From assembly GCF_001625215.2 (NCBI RefSeq), contig NC_030386.2, positions 36,521,296 through 36,585,295 on the forward strand: DNA of 64,000 bases. Reading direction: 5' to 3'. The stretch comes from Daucus carota subsp. sativus (taxonomy: Eukaryota > Streptophyta > Magnoliopsida > Apiales > Apiaceae). Below the pieces are notes generated by a model that saw nothing but the letters and a program-made list of their open reading frames with translations, searched no databases and had not been told where the DNA came from. How positions within the stretch are numbered: the first letter of the stretch is position 1; each line of letters begins with the position of its first letter. The translations under genes were made by a program, and so were the position numbers. This document shows, in pieces, positions 61,334 through 64,000 of this stretch.

Positions 61334-63991
61334 TTAATTCGCAGTGATGAGTCCTCTTTTGATGAGAGTGTCCTTGATAAGATTGAGAGAAACCTCCATG
61401 TCTGTGCAAAGCTTGTGAGGATCCGGAATCAGATCGGATTGAACGGTTAGAATCAGAACCATTTTATCGCCACAGCTCTGCCAATGCATTGTCAATGCCT
61501 GATGCACAGCAAATAGAACACTAATCAACCATACATGTATACTCACTCTTCCAGCAGGTTTTTTACATTACTTTTTAGCACGTATTTTGAGGTTTTCATA
61601 GAAGTCTCAAAATACGTGTAAACAGTGAACGTAAACAACGTGATGTACGGGAGTAGCAGCAGAGAAGTAAATTAGAGATGACACACTGACACACACTCAC
61701 TTGGGGAGCTCCATAAACAGTAGGGGCAACATAAGCTAAGGGATGACCATAAAGACTGATCTCTTCTTGTGGACCAACCACGTTTGAGAAAGATACTGTT
61801 GTTTTCGAGATTATATTGTGCATTAATGGAGCAACTGCCTGCGATATTTATAACAAAGCAGCTATAATAGGACGACTCCATTATATATATATGTAGATAA
61901 ATGACAAGATATACATTCATTTAATAGGTATACCTTTGTTCCAAATAATTTGTGAATGAACAAGCCAATTGCAAAGGAGCAGACAGCCTCAAAAGAGAGC
62001 TTTTTTCGATCAAGCGTCGCTTTCGCTCGGCGAATATAGTCTAGAGGATCATCTCTTATAGCGATCTCGAATGGAAGGAGAACATACCCGAACTTATTGC
62101 CCGACTCTAGCTTCGTCTCATTTTCCATTATCTTTGCAAAAGCCTGTGCGTCAATATTAAGACTTGTACGTAAGCTAATTAATGGATAATTACATGTATG
62201 GAGTTTGATGATCAGCTCAATCTAATCAATTGGTGGTGTTTGGCAATCGATTATAAGCTCGACTTCTTGGTTTATAAGTTAGAAACACTTTTTTGTACTG
62301 TTTGTGTAAAAAGTCAAGAATACTTAAAAGAAGTTAAGATTACTTATTTTCCAAACAGTTTAATCACTTATAAGTTTTAATTTGCTTCTATTTTTTTTTC
62401 ACTTTTTTTTTAAAGAAAAAAGCGCTTATTTTAAGCTCACTCAAACGACCCCAATGATTCCATCCATTCCTGGGTCTCAATGTTTGTTAGGTAGTACAGA
62501 AACATATTCTTTTACTAAAATAAATTGATACCTCAATTCCTGCAGACGCTCTCAAGTTGACATAGAGGGCTGCTCTAACACGAAGCCCTTTGGGCAGGAA
62601 ATCCCTTATCTTGCTAGCCATCTGATATCCAGCTTTCTCAACTTGCTTACTTGCTGAAGACAAACATAGTATAATATAGAAAAACTTCATATTTCAAGGC
62701 CAATTTAAGAATCGCAAAACAAGCTTAAGTTTATGTAAACGCGCGCAGATGCAGACATATATATCACCTTTTGTTTCAAAGAGATGAATCTTTCGTTAGG
62801 CATGTAGTGCTCATGTCTGGTAACTTAGCACAAAATTTGGATACTTACCGTATCGTCCATTGAGATAGCGTGAAAGCCCAGCTTCCGTTACTCCAAACAC
62901 GACATCGTTGATCGTCTGCAAGCAGAATTTCAATATTACACTGATTGTAGTGGCTGAAAGAAATAATTAATTAAAGAGATGAAACATATGTTTCATCACA
63001 TTTATATTTTTAAAAATCATGCATGCATCTTTCTTTCAAGAGTGCAACATAGTATAAACTCCTTTCAATCTCATTACCGTGTTCATGGCAGTTTTCACAA
63101 GCTTGACATCATTTAGATTAATAAGCTTGTGCACCATACACTTCTTAGCAGATCCGGACTCTGGTGAGCCTTTAATAGGAGTATCGGAGTCTTTAAGAAA
63201 AAGTGCAGTGGCAGTCAGTAACAGAACATCGACAAAAGTGTTAAAAACCATCAAAAGCATGGTCCAGAAAGTGCAGAAAACCCCTTTAGTTTTGGAGCTG
63301 GAATGGCTCCTCGCTCTAGTACTCGTGGGAAGAGTAGGCAGCCTCTTGGGATCCGAAGATTGGCGAGTGCAAGCCAAAAGGCTAGACATGAGAGAGATGC
63401 CATCACCAAGTGAATGGTGAATTTTAAGAACAACAACACCGCTAGCCCCTGATGTTTGTATGTTCAAAATGTGAAACTCCCATAAGGGCTTAGAGTAGTC
63501 CATTTTTGTTTTATGAAGATCTGATATGTAATCTTCGACGTATCTGTCTGCTGCTTCTGTTGGATCATCCGTCTTGGGGAGATCTATCTTTGGGACAAAG
63601 ATATGGTTGTCCACATTCACCTTCGTCTTCCTCCACCTCATCTTTGTATAATTATTTCCCTCATCCATCACCTTGAAATATATAAACAAGACATGCATGA
63701 TTATGATTTATGATTACTTAAAAAATGTCCCTTAAAATACAAGAAAAAAGCTAATCTTACCAGCAAGCTGGAGAAACGAGGATGCTTAGCCAGCGTATTC
63801 TCCAAGCCCATTTTACAACGGTCAGCGTCCCACTTAGTTTTTGAACCCATGGTAGCCATGACACAGCAGTTCAGTTGCGGTGATTGAAACAGCAATGCAG
63901 GGGGGCTTAGCGGCTCATCCTTGTCTGTGATCTCATTCTCGGCAGCTGATCTTATGATATTTAGAGGTTTAAGGCTGCCAATGATATCCAT
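61334..63991 (-). CDS. WSD-type wax ester synthase / diacylglycerol O-acyltransferase
   Basis: Seven exons on the minus strand (63991-63761, 63671-63078, 62915-62849, 62653-62532, 62143-61934, 61838-61701, 61498-61334) encode 508 residues, normal for plant WSD proteins. The N-terminal acyltransferase domain begins DEPLSPPALLFQSPQLNC, and the catalytic HHSLGDG (HHxxxDG) is at 162-168. A hydrophobic stretch (about 205-225) may anchor the protein in the ER. The C-terminal DUF1298 half includes FSNVVGPQEEISLYG. The enzyme esterifies fatty alcohols or diacylglycerol with acyl-CoA for wax or oil. The start at 63991 is the only ATG before EPLSP, but the frame stays open to the window edge, so a few more N-terminal residues are possible. 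A MITE sits in intron 4. Confidence 0.93.
62231..62452. mobile_element. MITE, GGGGCCGTTTGG family, copy 5, in WSD intron 4
   Basis: Starts TGGTGGTGTTTGGC, ends CAAACGACCCC, 222 bp, with AAT on both sides (62228-62230, 62453-62455). It lies wholly within intron 4 (62144-62531) of the WSD gene and leaves both splice sites untouched. Confidence 0.8.
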
Positions 63992-64000
63992 GTAAACTCT

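Noticed and set aside
1-64000. CRISPR arrays, operons, phage or rRNA genes
   Set aside because: The sequence is eukaryotic nuclear DNA. No regularly spaced repeats, polycistronic layout or rRNA-like segments were seen.

Overview
The window is plant nuclear DNA: spliced genes with GT-AG introns, AT-rich spacers and many short DNA transposons. The gene families (CBL sensor, type II PI 4-kinase with ubiquitin-like repeats, PMEI-pectinesterase, At4g10955-type lipases, WSD acyltransferase) are those of an angiosperm. I would guess a eudicot, perhaps an asterid such as an Apiaceae member, but that is only an inference.

Layout. 0.9-2.7 kb (+): a complete CBL4/SOS3-like calcium sensor. 6.1-8.9 kb (+): a phosphatidylinositol 4-kinase gamma with two ubiquitin-like domains. 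10.8-13.7 kb (-): a type I pectinesterase with a pro-inhibitor domain. 14-28 kb: a gene-poor stretch with MITEs and one large antisense LTR-retroelement (19.5-27.0 kb) whose 2-kb LTRs look almost identical. 28.8-53.1 kb (-): a tandem array of eight loci related to the At4g10955 alpha/beta-hydrolase family. Three look whole (A, B, F), three are damaged but long (C, E, G) and two are remnants (D, H). The array is cut up by nested DNA transposons and shows deletions, duplicated promoter blocks and a displaced 5' region. 61.3-64.0 kb (-): a seven-exon WSD-type wax ester synthase/diacylglycerol acyltransferase, complete to its likely start codon at the window edge.

The most unusual object lies at 53,967-59,330, just upstream of lipase copy G. 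It is a 5.36-kb non-autonomous Helitron with a 5' TC end, a 3' CTAG end preceded by a GC-rich hairpin, and insertion between A and T. Two paralogous empty sites in this same window (about 39,999/40,000 and 49,717/49,718) confirm both borders. It carries intron-containing fragments of at least three unrelated host genes in one orientation: a DP-type E2F partner, an F-box/LRR gene and an intron-bearing histone H3 gene. Its first 872 bp are present twice, head to tail, and the second unit begins exactly at the Helitron 5' terminus. This suggests an aborted or re-initiated rolling-circle event.

The genes do not form one pathway. CBL4 and PI4K-gamma are signalling genes, the pectinesterase modifies cell walls, and the lipase array and WSD gene act on acyl lipids. 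The main theme of the right half is local birth, decay and transposon remodelling of one hydrolase family.
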